A program made the translations under genes and the position numbers. From Fratercula arctica (lineage: Eukaryota > Chordata > Aves > Charadriiformes > Alcidae): a stretch of DNA of 64,000 nucleotides. The stretch lies in assembly GCA_947846985.1 (NCBI GenBank), contig CANTUZ010000002.1, positions 62,835,249-62,899,248 of the forward strand, in the 5' to 3' direction. Below the pieces are notes generated by a model. It worked only from the letters and a program-made list of their open reading frames with translations. It was not told where the DNA came from and searched no databases. Positions 11,831 through 24,222 of this stretch are shown piece after piece. How positions within the stretch are numbered: position 1 is the first letter of the stretch; each line of letters starts with the position of its first letter.

Positions 11831-14800
11831 CAACAGTGCTTAGGAGAAAAAGAAACCTTGGTGGGGTTGTTCGTTCAGAAAATAATGTGATGGTGGAGCA
11901 CGTGTTGCGCAGGAATCACTCGCATCCCATTTGTCTGATAAAGGTCCCGCCTTGCAGTGTCTTGTGGTATAATCTGAGCCTCAGCACAACCCTCCTTTGC
12001 AAGAGCCTTATGCAGCGCCCAACATAGCGGACAAAAGGCCACCTCCATCCAGCACCTCGGACCTTGCAGGAAAACTGAAACTGCAGGCAGCAGCTGACTG
12101 AGGATCAGCTAGATATTTACCTCACTGGAACAGAGAGGTTGGCCCATGCACTGTGTTCACATCAAAAAAGAGGTGAATTTGGGATGCTGACTGTAGCTGG
12201 TGTTGACAACAGCAGATGAACGGACACAGTACATGCTAATATATACAATCCAAGAGGTGAACAAAGACTGAAAGTGAGAAAGAGAAATAGGAGTTGGATG
12301 GATAGGGGAATGGTGTGGCCTGATTAACTGGCAAAAGCAGACTAACTTTGTAGGAAAATTGTTAAAATAAAGCAATATTCCAAGCTTGCAAGCTGCATCT
12401 AGACACACTCAGACTGAAAATACAGCAATATTTTTTCACAGTGATGGATGACAAATGACAAGGCCAGGTTACCTACAGTCATGGTGGGTTTTCCATCACT
12501 TGAAAATAAATAAAGATTCATTGAATTTGAAATTATGTACTGGAGCTAATGAATGGAATTCTGCGTCTTGATTTATATGGGTAATCCACTCACTAATAGC
12601 TCCTTTTCCCCTTAATGTTCAGGAATATGCATTAAAGACTGGAGAGGAAAAATATGTGAGCAAACATAAAAGCTGCTATGACATTCCACACTAGTCAAAA
12701 GTAGTAATATGTTTGAATCCGAACAACACCAAACACACTGTCTCCTTTAGAGCAGGACAGGAGGTAGCAAGCTAGAACCGTATTTGAAAGTCTTGACAGT
12801 TTGATGAGTCACATGCACTTACTCTTAAAGATAATAGGGTAAATCTTAACACTATGTTTTAAAGGGCATTTTATTTATTATATGCTGATATTTCATATAT
12901 TTGCAAACACTTTTTAAGTCCTGTTGTGAAATAAGCTTACAAAGACCTTAAATTTCATTTCTAACTGTCTGCATCCTCAAGGCAGTAAATTCAAGTGTAA
13001 CGTTGAAAAAAATGTTATTCATAAAGTCTTCATTTGACAAAGGAGCTTATTTTATCTTGATAGTCTATTAGAAGAATAATGAAATTCACATTTTGCGATA
13101 ATTTGCATAGCTTCAAAATAAATTTTAAAAATCTCAAACTGTAAAAAAGACATATTAGGAATAAATTTTGAACTAATGTATTAAACTTTGTAGCATTTAA
13201 AAAGGCATCCTTTCAAGCCCTACATATTTTCTATTGTCTGCTGCAGATGCCAGTAAGTGCAAAGTGTATATCCACCTATTTTCTCTGCACATCAGCAACC
13301 TCTTTTTTCTGAAAAATGGAAGTGACCCACTTACCCAAAGTCCACAAACAAAGCACTCAGTGACTCTTGAGTCAACACAGGAGACAAACAAAGAATTCCA
13401 GCTGAACTGCTTCCCCAAAGGAGGAGACTGGGTGAGATTTTATGAAGGCTACTCTGCTCCACCAAAGATGGTTCAACTAAAAACAACAAAAAGCCTTTGC
13501 AGACAAGAATTCAGCAAAAGTCACAAGCAAAGAAACACTTTGGTGGAAAACAAGCCTATGCAGCACTGTAATTTAGGGGTCTAAATTGAAAATGAAATTA
13601 TATGCTTGGGAGTTTAAATTGTCTTCTCCCCATTTGAGATTAGGATGAGATTTACAGAGATCAGTTTATGACCGTACTGTTCATGTGCACTTCTCTGAAG
13701 TTTCTGCAGCTTACCACTGTTCCGGACCATGTGCTTGACTGGATGGACTTGCAAGAGAGCCAGTGCAGCAGCTCCTGACTCAGATGTTGGAGAATGTTAT
13801 TAGAAGGACCACTGGGAAGGGGGAAGCAGAGCACAGGAGCCAATATCAGGAGTTGGGAAGCTGGTGACTAATAGAATTTTTGTCAGGTCCCTTTGCTCAG
13901 CGTAGCGCAAACTGAGAGATGCCTCAGAAAATTAAACTTTCAAAATTCATCAACTTCTCTGAGACTTGTTTAGATGGCTTCCATGTGAACGTGTGGTGAA
14001 GAAACTCTGACAGTGAAACAGGCTCCAAGATAAGTAACTAAAATCAAAATGAGGCCAACAGGAACCCCCTCCATATCAAACTGTTCTGCAGTGTAAGGAG
14101 GAAAAGGCAGTGCAGAGGTCAAATAAATCTCTTCCCTCCCTATTTTCTGTGATTGCAAACTTTCTATTATCATTGGCCAATATTAGACAGGGAATTAAAG
14201 CCCTTACAAATGTTCGTACTTTTTCTGAAAAATCTAGATCTTACCAACACACAGTGGGCTACAGTAAAAAACATACAGTGTTTTACTGGGAACATTTTTT
14301 GAAGTATTTTACTAATTTCTGTGTAACGCAGACCAGATGCACTTGTTTTACTCGTTGTACACAGACTCTTGCTTCTCCATTGGTACTGAGACAATCGTTG
14401 AAAAGCCCCAAGTCGCCACCACACAAACTGGTGGAAATGAGAAGCTAATGATACAGTTTAAAGTAAAAAGTGCATCTTCTTCTTTTAACAGGCAGGAGGC
14501 CAGATTCCTCCCTCCAATGCTACCGAATGCAAGTACTATAAATTCAAATGCTGAGCGAAGAACATGTAGGTCCTTTAGTAGAATTGGAAAGATTGAGATT
14601 AGAAAGGGATTCAAACCAGCTGACTGAAAGAGACACAGAGGTAGTGAACAGTATATAGAGAAATCTGCACGCTGTACTAGGTATCAACATTTTCTAACTG
14701 GTTTCACTAGTTGCTGGGTACTGATTTACATTAAAGTATCTTTCTTTGGTTTTATTGTGTTGGGCAACTCCTTCTTCCTGAATTATGTCTGGTTTAGACC

Positions 14801-15000
14801 CTCATCTCACTTCAAAATTTGTTAACCTGCAATTTAGAGTTTACTTTTTGTTAAAAGCAAATAGCTCACAGTGCCTTATTTATTGCTGACGGAAATTTGA
14901 GCCAGGATTTGGGGAAGACAGCAGCCTTCTTTCCTGCCTGCTAAGAGATAATGGTCGTCTTCTGAACATTTGTAAATAGATTTGACTTTTTAAGCCTTGC
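11831..15000. other. Unique AT-rich non-coding DNA
   Basis: No gene recognised. A frame open from 13234 to 13584 on the plus strand has no ATG start and no familiar domain. A pyrimidine tract ending in CAG lies just before it at about 13247, with a GTAAGTG only six bases later. That spacing is too short for an exon. AT-rich stretches at 12540-12650 and 13030-13200 look complex enough to be conserved non-coding sequence but cannot be tested here. Confidence 0.5.
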
Positions 15001-15012
15001 CATTGGACAATG
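15001..15012. promoter_or_regulatory. Palindromic SOX-like site
   Basis: CATTGGACAATG is a perfect inverted pair of the SOX core (CATTG/CAATG) separated by two bases. SOX proteins can bind paired inverted sites, but a 12-base match may be chance. Confidence 0.15.
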
Positions 15013-15339
15013 ACAGTCTTTATTTGATTAATGAATGCTCTTTTCTAGGCTTTAGAAATAATAAAAGGGATTACACTAAGAAATTGTTTAAATTTTTTAA
15101 TCTCAGGACATAGCATTGTTGTATGGAGTTCTGCAGCTTTGGGCTGCAATACTTAATTTGGAAATCACACACAGCTTCCACATGTGTTTTTGGCAGGGTT
15201 ACCAAAGAGATGGTCGAAGTGGAATGGCTTCCCAGACTTACAGACAACAGGACAAGATGAGGTCCAATGCTAGAGGTAGTTTTGAGCTCAGAGCTCAACC
15301 ACTGTTGGTATAATTGAACACCTTTGCTGTGGTAAATGT

Positions 15340-15357
15340 TTCTTCTTCTTCTTCTTC
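15340..15357 (+). repeat. (TTC)6 microsatellite
   Basis: Six perfect TTC units. With the following AG they resemble a splice acceptor, but no coding frame follows. Confidence 0.9.
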
Positions 15358-15499
15358 AGTGAGCAAAATAGGGAATTGAATCTAAAAGGGGGGGAAAGGC
15401 AGTAGCTCATTTTTCAGATAGTTCTGTCACTACGTGTTTAAACATCTCAAATATTGACATCTTTAATGAATGCTGTTTTCTGACATATGGTGTCTTTGG

Positions 15500-15780
15500 T
15501 CATTTATTAGGCTCATATGGTGATGTAATACAGGATTTCTACATGGTTCCTCAGCAGTGCACCCAGCGACATATAGATCTAAATGTCTTGTATATTAATG
15601 AGATGACATATCCTCAAACGCTCATGTGGTCTAACCATCGGAGGGAGACAAAGCCACAACAACACACGAGCTATGCACATTTCTGTTGCGTATAAATTCA
15701 GGCTTCTGTTTACATTGCTGCATTTAGGATTCAGAATTAGCGCAGCACTGAGAAGTGAAAGCTTTTTTTCTAGCTATCTG
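15500..15780. promoter_or_regulatory. Candidate conserved non-coding element with retained CpGs
   Basis: About six CpGs survive here (for example near 15567, 15619, 15638, 15668, 15689 and 15741) in otherwise CpG-poor DNA. The segment is complex, non-repetitive and mixes AT-rich transcription-factor-like cores (GATGTAAT, TGTTTAC, TATTAATGAG) with no long open frame. Retained CpG suggests either selection or low germline methylation. Only a cross-species alignment can tell. Confidence 0.25.
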
Positions 15781-18700
15781 AAAAGGTAGAGATGGGGATT
15801 TACCTCTCTTAATGTGTAAGTATCTGTCTCAAAGCCAGAAGTCTAAGCTCTCCACATTCAGTGGAGAGAAAGGGGTGAGATTTATCTCATCCAAACACAG
15901 ACATTTAAAGAGATTGGGTAAATGATCTCTTAAGAGTATTTATTTCTGTCCATAAAAGCATTGTAAAAATTTACCTTAAATAGTATACATACTGTATTCA
16001 TCTAAGCTGTGAAACGAAGTCTCCCTAGCTTTCTGCAGTTGAGCACAGAAATAGCCCAGCTAGCTTCAAATGAACTATCTTGGACCACAAAACTTTTCTG
16101 CCTAAGACAGCATGCAGAACTGCCTTAGCTCATACAGATTTGCCTAGCTCTCCTGCTCCCAGGCCCCAAACCAGTTCATTTAATGTCTGTTAGGGTATTT
16201 CCACAGCACACAGCAATCTGCAGGGCAGAGCAGTCTTTTTCTACTACTGATTTCAATTGTTGAAGCTGTTTTCTCCACACAGGGTAAAGGGGGTTGATTT
16301 GATGGGAACTCACGGTCTTGAACATCAGGTAATGTCCAAATACTTTAGTTCAACCTGCTTCCACAAAATAATATATTTAGACATTAGAATTAGAATACTT
16401 AGAGACTGGCTTCATCTGTCTGTAGGTTTCTGTTTTCTTGCCTTGATGCAGTACTGAAGGATCTCACAGGCATTAATTCAAGTAAGATTCCAGTCTCATA
16501 CAGTGGCACTTTAGAGGCTTAGGCTAGGCAAAAATCAAAATATTTATACAGATCACAAAAAATATTTTCACCCATCAAGTATATCTGGGAAGCATATAGT
16601 GTGTCCATCACCTCCCAGTCTAAGAGGAGAAGCAAAAAGAATTAGAAGACTGAAAGGGAAGTTATATAGTGGATGCCATCCCAGAGGTTGTTTCAGAGTA
16701 CCATGCACTTAGAAACATTGTGTAATTGTCTCCCAACGAAGGCAGAGGAGTGACAAAGGTTATTAAGAAGCTATTTACAAATTCTGTGACTATTCAGAGT
16801 CAGATTCATGTTTACACTTGCACTTTTAGAAGCATTTCCAGGCTTGTTTGCCTTTGTGGAAAGGCATAAAATATTGGTCTGGCTTCGTCTGTTCTTATTC
16901 AACATTGCTATTTACTGCTTTACTGTATTTATTGGTTATAACTGTTACACAAGGCTAATAAATTTGAAGCCTTGAACATCAAAGAGAGAATTGTGTGGGA
17001 GTGCGCATGTGTGTGCACGTGCAGTAACCTACAGCAACTGGGTGAGAGCATCTAAAAGCAAGGGGTAACACTCTGATCTCTTTTTATCTCAGTCATAGGA
17101 GTGTAAAATGAAGAGGAACTCCAATTGCCTTGAGAGACATACACGGGGAGTGAGGATTGCTTTGGCCCACCATGCTTGAATGCAAGCCACATCTTTCTGA
17201 AGGTGGCTGTTTGGGTTTTGTTCTGGTTTTGCTTGTGCACTTCCCAAGGTTGCTCATAGCCCAACAGCTTGTCCAGTTGGGCTCCTAGTTACAGGCTTTG
17301 TGACCATATATATATTTTAATGAGGATGTGCATAATTTTGAGGCAGAACTAATGTTTAGTGCACAAAGCTTTTGTGTATCTGTCTGTAAGAGGCATAAAA
17401 GGGCACAGCTGGGCAAGCTAGCACACGCAGAGCGGTGGGATGGTGTGATAGTTTGAAGGGGGGAGGGACTTGATATCCATTCAGACATCTACACTTCAGG
17501 CAAGCGAGTGTGCTGAGCTACCTGCTGTGGCTGGGGCAACTTCAGCTCACCTCACCTCAATGGCTGCTTGTGGGGAGGGAGATGCTGCGTTGTGTGGCTC
17601 AGACGTTCTACTGTGTTGTCATGTGAGGGAGTCCTGGGGATCTTTTCTTTAAAAGAATATGGGTAATTATAGGAAATAATTTGTCCATACAGATACAGCA
17701 CCTGTAAATAGGTTTTTAAAGCTGCAGCATTCTATACTTACTGTCAGCTACCATAGGCAGGCTGGGACCAGCACTCAGATGTGGCTCTTCCAGAGCCAAA
17801 AGTCATTTCATTTTATAAAGCAGCCTTTCCCCGTTGCTATCTCTCCCTGCTCTGCTGTTCCCTCCACCTACACACCACCTTATTTTACATATCTAATGCA
17901 TGGCATTTTAAAGTCTTTTTACTTCTTCCAGCTGTCCACTTAAATACCAAAATAGAACAACAAACCCGGTACTCTGCTGGTTCTTGACAATGTGGAAAAG
18001 GAGATAGTTTTCACCTTTCCCACATAGGGACAAAAAGAAGGCCCCCAAAGGTAGGGAAGAAAAATAGAAAGAATGTAATCCCTCTACCCAAAATGCTGGT
18101 GGTTCAGAGAGACATTGGTGATGTAGGAGATGTGAAGATGTAGGAGACATGGTCAACCAGATTCTCCTCTGCTATTCCTAAGTGCCCTGACTTGTAAGAT
18201 CTGTGTCATTAGCTATCATTAGAACAGAGTTCATCTGGAAATTTACAGAGCACAAAGGTGATAAAGCAAAATAATTTCCCCATGAAGGTCTACAGCTTAT
18301 CCTTTTTCTGTAACTCACATAAACATGAGGTTTTTCTGAAGTATCTTTACACTGTAGAGCTTGACTTGACTTGGCTTTACAACTCTTTGAATACATCATT
18401 GCTGTTTCTGACTCTGTCTGGAACATTGAAAACCATGAGAAAAGCAATCCTTCCCATTCAGTGAAATAGCAACCAAATCTAGGTGTTTCACAAGTAAGCT
18501 CGATGCTGGAGACTTTCCAGAATTAACAGATTTTATATAAACCCTTGGAAGCTTATCACCAAATAGTACTGGGGTGGACAGGCACGTTTCTACTTTACTG
18601 CTCTGTTAGTTGCTCCCGGTCCAAATCTTTGTCACAAAAAAGTAGAATTGCTTCCAGACCCTGAGTAAACACAGCAAGATTTAACCTTATTGCATACCAA

Positions 18701-19185
18701 TAGTTCAGTGTCTGGAGCATATTCCTAGCACTGGACTTAGTAAAATTTACAATGGTCCCATCAATAGTAAATTTCAGTTTGGTAAAATGGCACTGATTCA
18801 CTGATTACTTCACTGAGTTTTAAAGGATTATTTTATTTTTTACAAATACATAGAAAATTCAAAAGATATCAGATTTGTTATATAGATATAAAAGATTTGT
18901 TTGTGCACAGCATTTTAGTAAAAGTTCTACCTATTCTACAGATTCACCTTTTATTTCACTGCTAACTGAGGTGAGCATCTGAGGTGATCCAGGTGACCTG
19001 ATTCCCTCTTGCTGTTCTGTGAGAAACAGCTGAAATCAGAAATCTCTGCTTTCTGTTTCAGTTGGCAACATAAGGGAACTAATACTATAAAGGTGATCTC
19101 CTGTACATGATTGACAAATTCCTACCAGCCTCGCATGGCACTGAGTCTGAGCATATGTTACAGCAAGAAAACTCTTGGACAAGAG
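15781..19185. other. Unique non-coding DNA
   Basis: Nothing recognised. Short alternating purine-pyrimidine stretches occur near 16999-17021. Short open frames on both strands have no family resemblance. Confidence 0.6.
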
Positions 19186-19742
19186 TCATAGAATCATAGA
19201 ATCGTGGAATCATAGAATGGTTTAGGTTGGAAGGGACCTTAAAGACCACCTAGTTCCAACCCCCCTGCCCTGAGCAGAGACACCTCCCACTAGACCGGGC
19301 TGCTCAAAGCCTCATCCATCCTAGCCTTGAACACTTCCAGGGATGAGGCATCCACAGCCTCCCTGGGCAACCTCTTCCAGTGTCTCACCACCCTCAGAGT
19401 AAAGAATTTCTTCCTAATACCTAATCTAAATCTGCCCTCTTTCAGTTTAAAACTATTACTGCTCAGCCTACCACTATACTCCCTGATAAAGAGTCCCTTC
19501 CCACCTTTCCTATAGGCCCCCTTTAGGTACTGGAAGGCTGCTATAAGGTCTCCCCGGAGCCTTCTCTTCTGCAGGCTGAACAGCCCCAACTCTCTCAGCC
19601 TATTTTCATAGGAGAGGTGCTCCAGCCCTCTGATCATCTTTGGACTCCCTCTTCTCCGGATGCTCTCTTCTGGACTCACTTCAACAGGTCCATGTCCTTC
19701 ATATGTCGGGGGCCCCTGACCTGGATGTAGTACTCTAGTCAA
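19186..19742 (-). mobile_element. CR1 LINE, 5'-truncated copy
   Basis: The copy is read on the minus strand. At its 3' end (low coordinates) are four octamer units of TTCTATGA type, 19186-19217, one of them changed at two positions. This is the diagnostic CR1 terminus. Next come a short 3' UTR (19218-19289) and the C-terminal part of the second open reading frame. Similarity fades near 19742, so most of the 4.5-kb element is missing. Such 5' truncation is usual for CR1 because reverse transcription starts at the 3' end and stops early. There is no poly(A) tail, as expected for this family. Confidence 0.95.
19290..19742 (-). pseudogene. CR1 ORF2 C-terminal remnant
   Basis: The remnant encodes the end of the CR1 ORF2 protein, downstream of the reverse-transcriptase core. 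Landmarks include [55 protein letters not shown] and a terminal LEVFKARMDEALS. From the start of the alignable part to about 19645 the reading frame does not match. The expected KDMDLL stretch lies in another frame, followed by a stop, so at least one frameshift separates it from the intact part. With no endonuclease, no RT palm motifs and no first ORF, it cannot be active. The open frame survives by chance in a fairly young copy. Confidence 0.9.
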
Positions 19743-20382
19743 GACTTGCTACCAGTTTTAGACATGTGGTTCCCATCAGGGCCGCTGTCTTAAACTGGAA
19801 TCATAAGCAGAAAGGACTAGAGTCTTAGGGAACGGATTTGGCCTCATCTCCAGCTAGAGAGCAGTGAAGAATGCTAAAGCACACCAAAAAAAGAGAAAAA
19901 TGTCCTAAAGATCATGAAACAGGAGAGAAATTTCACTTGTGAATTCCTTACCAAATTAGGTCTCACAATATCAATAGAAAACTGTACCGAAAAAAGGAAC
20001 TGACTGGTGACACTGGGCACCAGTCCAGCAAACCTGAAACCTGATGCCCAAAAACTCAAAGTGCTGACATGGTTTCTGTATCATTCATCCAATGCTCCCC
20101 TTTCCCATTCTTCTACACCATCCCTCAGCCACAGAACAGCAGCAATTCAAATACGCAAATCCTACCACAACTGCAGAAAAAATTACTGACTTTTGCCCCT
20201 TAATCCTAGGAAGATCTTTAACAACTTTTCAGATATAAATAAGACGTTTTTTCTCACTTGTTTTTTCTAGCACATCCTCACAAACCTTTTATGTGGTGTT
20301 TTGTTATTTATTTTTTTAGGTCTCTGAATAAGATTACATATTAAAATGTTATCACAGGTAATGCTAATTAGGCTGTCTCTTC
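19743..20382. other. Unique non-coding DNA downstream of a CR1
   Basis: Nothing recognised. This lies beyond the truncated 5' end of the CR1, and no clear target-site duplication could be paired across the element. Confidence 0.55.
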
Positions 20383-20650
20383 ACAGATCCTTTAGAGATG
20401 AGAATACTGAAGCACAGAAAGACTTCAGCTTTCAAACGCATACAATAGAAGTTAGTAGCTTTCAGGTGAGAAGCAGAAACGCAGATCCCAATCTAAAGAT
20501 CACTGAAGTCAATGGGAGTCTTTCTCTTGACATTAATGAGTTTTGGATCAAACCCTGAATGACCTGTCCACAGTCACACAGCCCATCAGAGACAGAAGGG
20601 AAACAGCAGACTGCTATCCAAATTACTTTTTCCAGTGAACCTGAGTGGAT
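20383..20650 (-). repeat. Old MIR-like SINE fragment with an inner palindromic motif
   Basis: Two blocks match the antisense MIR core pattern as I remember it. They are GATGAGAATACTGAAGCACA near 20395 (like 'gatgaggaaactgaggcaca') and TGACCTGTCCACAGTCACAC near 20560 (like 'tgacttgcccaaggtcacac'). They lie further apart than in MIR. Between them is ACTGAAGTCAATGGGAGTC, then a reverse-like TTGACATTAATGAG and TTTTGGATCAAACCC. This resembles another old sauropsid motif around 'gaagtcaatgggagt'. It could be a nested insertion or two adjacent fragments. Confidence 0.45.
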
Positions 20651-21587
20651 GGCAGCATGCTTAAAAACTCTCTTGAGGGTTTACCGTACACCCTAGCCTG
20701 TGCTAAACATTTTCAATGACACTTTTTCATAAATGAAAAAATGGCTCACTGCTCTGACTTCCAGGGATTATTTTCCTTTTCAAATCAGGTACAGCTACTA
20801 GAAGTTTCAGAAATTTCTGGCCTGAAATGTCTGCTTTAAACAGAGTAATTTCTGAGTACTGTAAGCAGGACTAGGCTTTTTGTTGCTTTTGTTGTTTGTT
20901 TAGTAAAAAGACTGGGCTGAGCCAAGAGTTTTGGTCCACCACTGAATATCCTCTTGAGTTTTAGTCCAAAGTCATAGTCTGGGCTCATTCTCAGTTCTTC
21001 TGCTTTGGTGAGATTTTTTTTTTTGACTGATCAACATGTTCTCCCAATGGTATTTGCATATAGTACACTCTCAGTTAATACTAAAGGCTCACATACATGA
21101 GTAGGACAAAATTTTATACTGGAAAAATAAGACTAAGCTGTGTGTGAGTATGTGTCTGCATACAAGTGGAGATACATGTTCATATGAATATACGTACACA
21201 GGCATTTGTTTATAAAATTAGATTCATAACTTAGGTAGTAATATCTAGGTATCATACACACAGATTTAAAAGCTCCTAAAACATTAAAAAATAAAGGTTT
21301 ATGTCATTTCATCATTCAAGATGGAATAAAAAAATTGTTTTCAATACTAAAAAAACCCATTTAGTTAAAGTACAGGAGGTCAGTTTTAAGTTTAGTATCC
21401 TAATTCCATACTTCAGCATTTATCCCAATGCAGACTTGAGCATAGCACAGAAATCTGAAAATTGAAATGTCGAGCTATCAATATTATTTTAAGACTCAGT
21501 CTTGTATTCTGCTTTTGGATTAAATGCTACCCTCCCCAACCTAGAGGAAAGTTTGGACTAGATATTTGAGATGAGAACTTGTGTCGT
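20651..21587. other. Unique AT-rich non-coding DNA
   Basis: Nothing recognised beyond short T-rich stretches (about 21018-21026). Confidence 0.6.
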
Positions 21588-21635
21588 CTCTTTCTCTCTC
21601 ATCTCTCTTCTCTCTTTTTTTTTTTTTTTTTTTTT
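21588..21635 (+). repeat. CT-rich tract ending in 21 T
   Basis: A nearly pure pyrimidine tract (one A at 21601) ends in a T21 run at 21615-21635, followed by CAGCAG. It looks like an extreme polypyrimidine tract plus acceptor, but no exon can be seen after it. No TTTATT lies on the far side to suggest a reversed poly(A) tail. Confidence 0.85.
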
Positions 21636-24182
21636 CAGCAGCCACTAAAAAAAGATCTGGCTTCTGAGTTTTTCAATTATTAGAAAACGGGAATAGTGCC
21701 ATAAAGGCATTCTTACTTATTAAAGCTTCTCTTGTGTTTCTTTACCTGATGTCTTTCTTTGTGTAATGCCTGCCTAGCAATACTGGCAAATTGTTTCTGA
21801 AGAGCTACAGAGAAGAAAAGGCTTTGATCCAATAGAAACACATCAGTGTAATAGCAGCAGATACCTTTTATTTTCCAGTCTTTCAATGCCCCCCTTCAAT
21901 TCACAAAACACACACTCAGTGATTAAAAATTCCTGTCATTTTTGTTTTAGAAGCTGGGAACCTACAACTTTAAAGTGTGGCAAAGTAAATCTTCTGCCGG
22001 AGTGATCAAGGAATTATGCTATTGTCCTGTCTTTATATTTTCCACAATGTATAAAGCATCACTGTCCTTAATTGTTCTTTCATCTCACCCATTGACTTGA
22101 AATCAGCATTGCTCTCCAGGAGTAGTATTAGCTTGAGAACTGGTAAAGAAAAGCAAAGAGGCTTAGCATACCTCAGCACTGCAGATTAAGTGCCTCTTCA
22201 AAGATGTCACCCCAGATGTGGCAGGCTACATTCCTACTTTTCCCTGGCAACAGCTGTGGAGCCACATCAGTGCTACTGCCTTATGTTCCTGAACATTATG
22301 AGAAGGAATAAAAGCTGCCTTTTTAATGGCTTGGGTTTGTGTTGGAGGCATAATTTTCTGTTTACATTTCAAAAGGGCAAGCCTTCTTGTGTTTTCACTG
22401 CTGACAGATAAAGATGAGTTGATGTCCCATAAGCAATGCTTCCTTTTTGGGCATTGGGTGCACCGTCTATTGGTTCGATTCATCGTTCCTCCCAGAGACT
22501 GCAATCTCTCTTTCATTAAGCTGTGGTTACAAGCAACTGCTTGTAATTTCTTTAATGCCTTTGGTTGAGTTCAGAATTGCTTTCTTTCACTTCACAGTTA
22601 AAAGTGGTCGGTGTTGTGAGTTACTGTGGAGTGAACACAGCCAGGCTACAGGTGCGGTAGTAGGAGGAAAAGGAGGGTTTTGGGAGCAAGAGTGGGCTCC
22701 ATCTGGGGTGGAATGGTCCATGTAAGGGCAGAGAGTAAAAACTGCACAGCTGCATTATGCAAGTGTGGGAGCATTTGCTTCTTCACACATGCTTCAGAAA
22801 TCCCAGGCTGGAATCAAACTGACCGAGAAGTGAAAGCTTCTGTAGCCCATCTGAGGTCTCTGAATCATCTCTCTTCCAACGTAAAGAAGTTATGACTCCG
22901 AAAAATAAATGCTGCTAGTGAAAAACAGGTAAACATACCTGGTTTTGATTAGCTGTAATTTATCTGTAGTCTAAAACTGGTAGTATGTTGGATTCTGGGG
23001 ATATCCAGCTTTTCCAGGTTTTTTTGGAAAGGGAAGACTGCATGCAATGCAATTTCTTTTATGTCTGTGTGAGCCTTTTATTTCAAAACCTCTACTACAC
23101 ACAGTTCAAATACTACTACATGTAACATTTTCCTATGAACTCTCTCCTTCCCAGTTCATGTATTGAGCCATTAGATCTTGACTCACTTGCCCAGATGTGT
23201 GTCGTCCCTTTACTCTGCCAGAGTTTCCTGAACCCTTTTTTGTTCATATCAGTCCTGAAAGTTTCCTTTTTCTGCGAGGCTGATTCCTCTAACCCACATC
23301 AATATTAGATAGTCTCATTGATCTATCTGAGGGATTCTACATTGCTAATCTCTAGATGCATTGTCGTCTGACCTGTCTCAGACTATAGACTGCATATTTT
23401 TTGTAGAGATCACCACAACCTGCTTTGTTGCTTTTCCACCATTTAACATATCGTTAGTGCATGCAGAGCTGGTAGAAATATATCCAGAGCATAAGTAATC
23501 CAAGATTAGTTGCTGTTTGGTAGCCTTCATGTAGCTAATTGGTTGACTTGGAATCTAGCTTACAAATTTATCACATTTAACACTCACTTTTGAATAGATG
23601 CCAGTCATTGTCAGAGAGGAAAATGAATTACAGAAACCTCTGGTGTAATCCTCTTGGAAGTTTACGTTTCCAAGCCTACAAAATACAAGTGAGTACCATT
23701 CCTGTAGGTTACACACAGTGTATTTAGGAATAACCTCAGTGAAGAAGGTGTAAGTAGATCTATTTTGTCTACCCACTGGTATAGTAATGCAATTTTAAAT
23801 ATGTGACCTATTCATAATCTTCAGAACATCCTTTTTATAGGTAGCAGCTGGATGTTTCTGAACGGATCCATTTTGTCTCTTCATGGTTAATAATTTATTA
23901 TTATATGTGTATATTACACAACTATTTTAAGTTTCACCTTGATGATAGAGATACAAAAAAAATGTCTTATTAGGATGTCTCTGTTACCCAGAATTGATTT
24001 GTACTGTAGTTAATGAACAAAATGCAATTTTGTTTACAGACTGTGTCCTCTATATGTAGGTCATTCTTATGAATATCCTGGCTATTAAATTACATCAATT
24101 ATACCTTCCTATTTAAGATGCAAGATAAACTAAAAGGAACTTTGTATTAGAGTAATAGTTTGGGACAGCCAACCTGTGCTTA
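21636..24182. other. Unique non-coding DNA, possible conserved patch at 22300-22570
   Basis: No gene recognised. The stretch 22300-22570 is complex and carries a FOX-like TGTTTAC (22360), GATA-like AGATAA (22407) and RUNX-like TGTGGTT (22522) close together. That is suggestive of an enhancer but statistically weak. Overlapping open frames on both strands here give no recognisable protein. Confidence 0.45.
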
Positions 24183-24222
24183 TTCCCCACAGAGCATTTG
24201 CTGGTTGCTCTGCTGTGGGGAA
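24183..24222. other. Perfect-stem hairpin
   Basis: TTCCCCACAG (24183-24192) pairs perfectly with CTGTGGGGAA (24213-24222). Inside it AGCA (24193-24196) pairs with TGCT (24206-24209), leaving a three-base bulge and a nine-base loop. A ten-pair GC-containing stem is unlikely at any single site but expected a few times in 64 kb. It is shorter than a normal pre-microRNA, which has about 22 or more paired bases. Confidence 0.6.

Noticed and set aside
13234..13584. 116-codon frame after a splice-acceptor-like tract, considered as an exon
   Set aside because: The frame has no ATG start, the nearest donor-like GTAAGTG leaves only six bases after the acceptor, and no protein family is recognisable.
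21588..21640. Polypyrimidine tract plus CAG as a true splice acceptor
   Set aside because: No coding frame or donor follows within a normal exon length. The tract is better explained as simple repeat.
22465..22490. GGTTCGATTC as a tRNA or SINE B box
   Set aside because: No A box lies at proper spacing upstream and no cloverleaf can be drawn.
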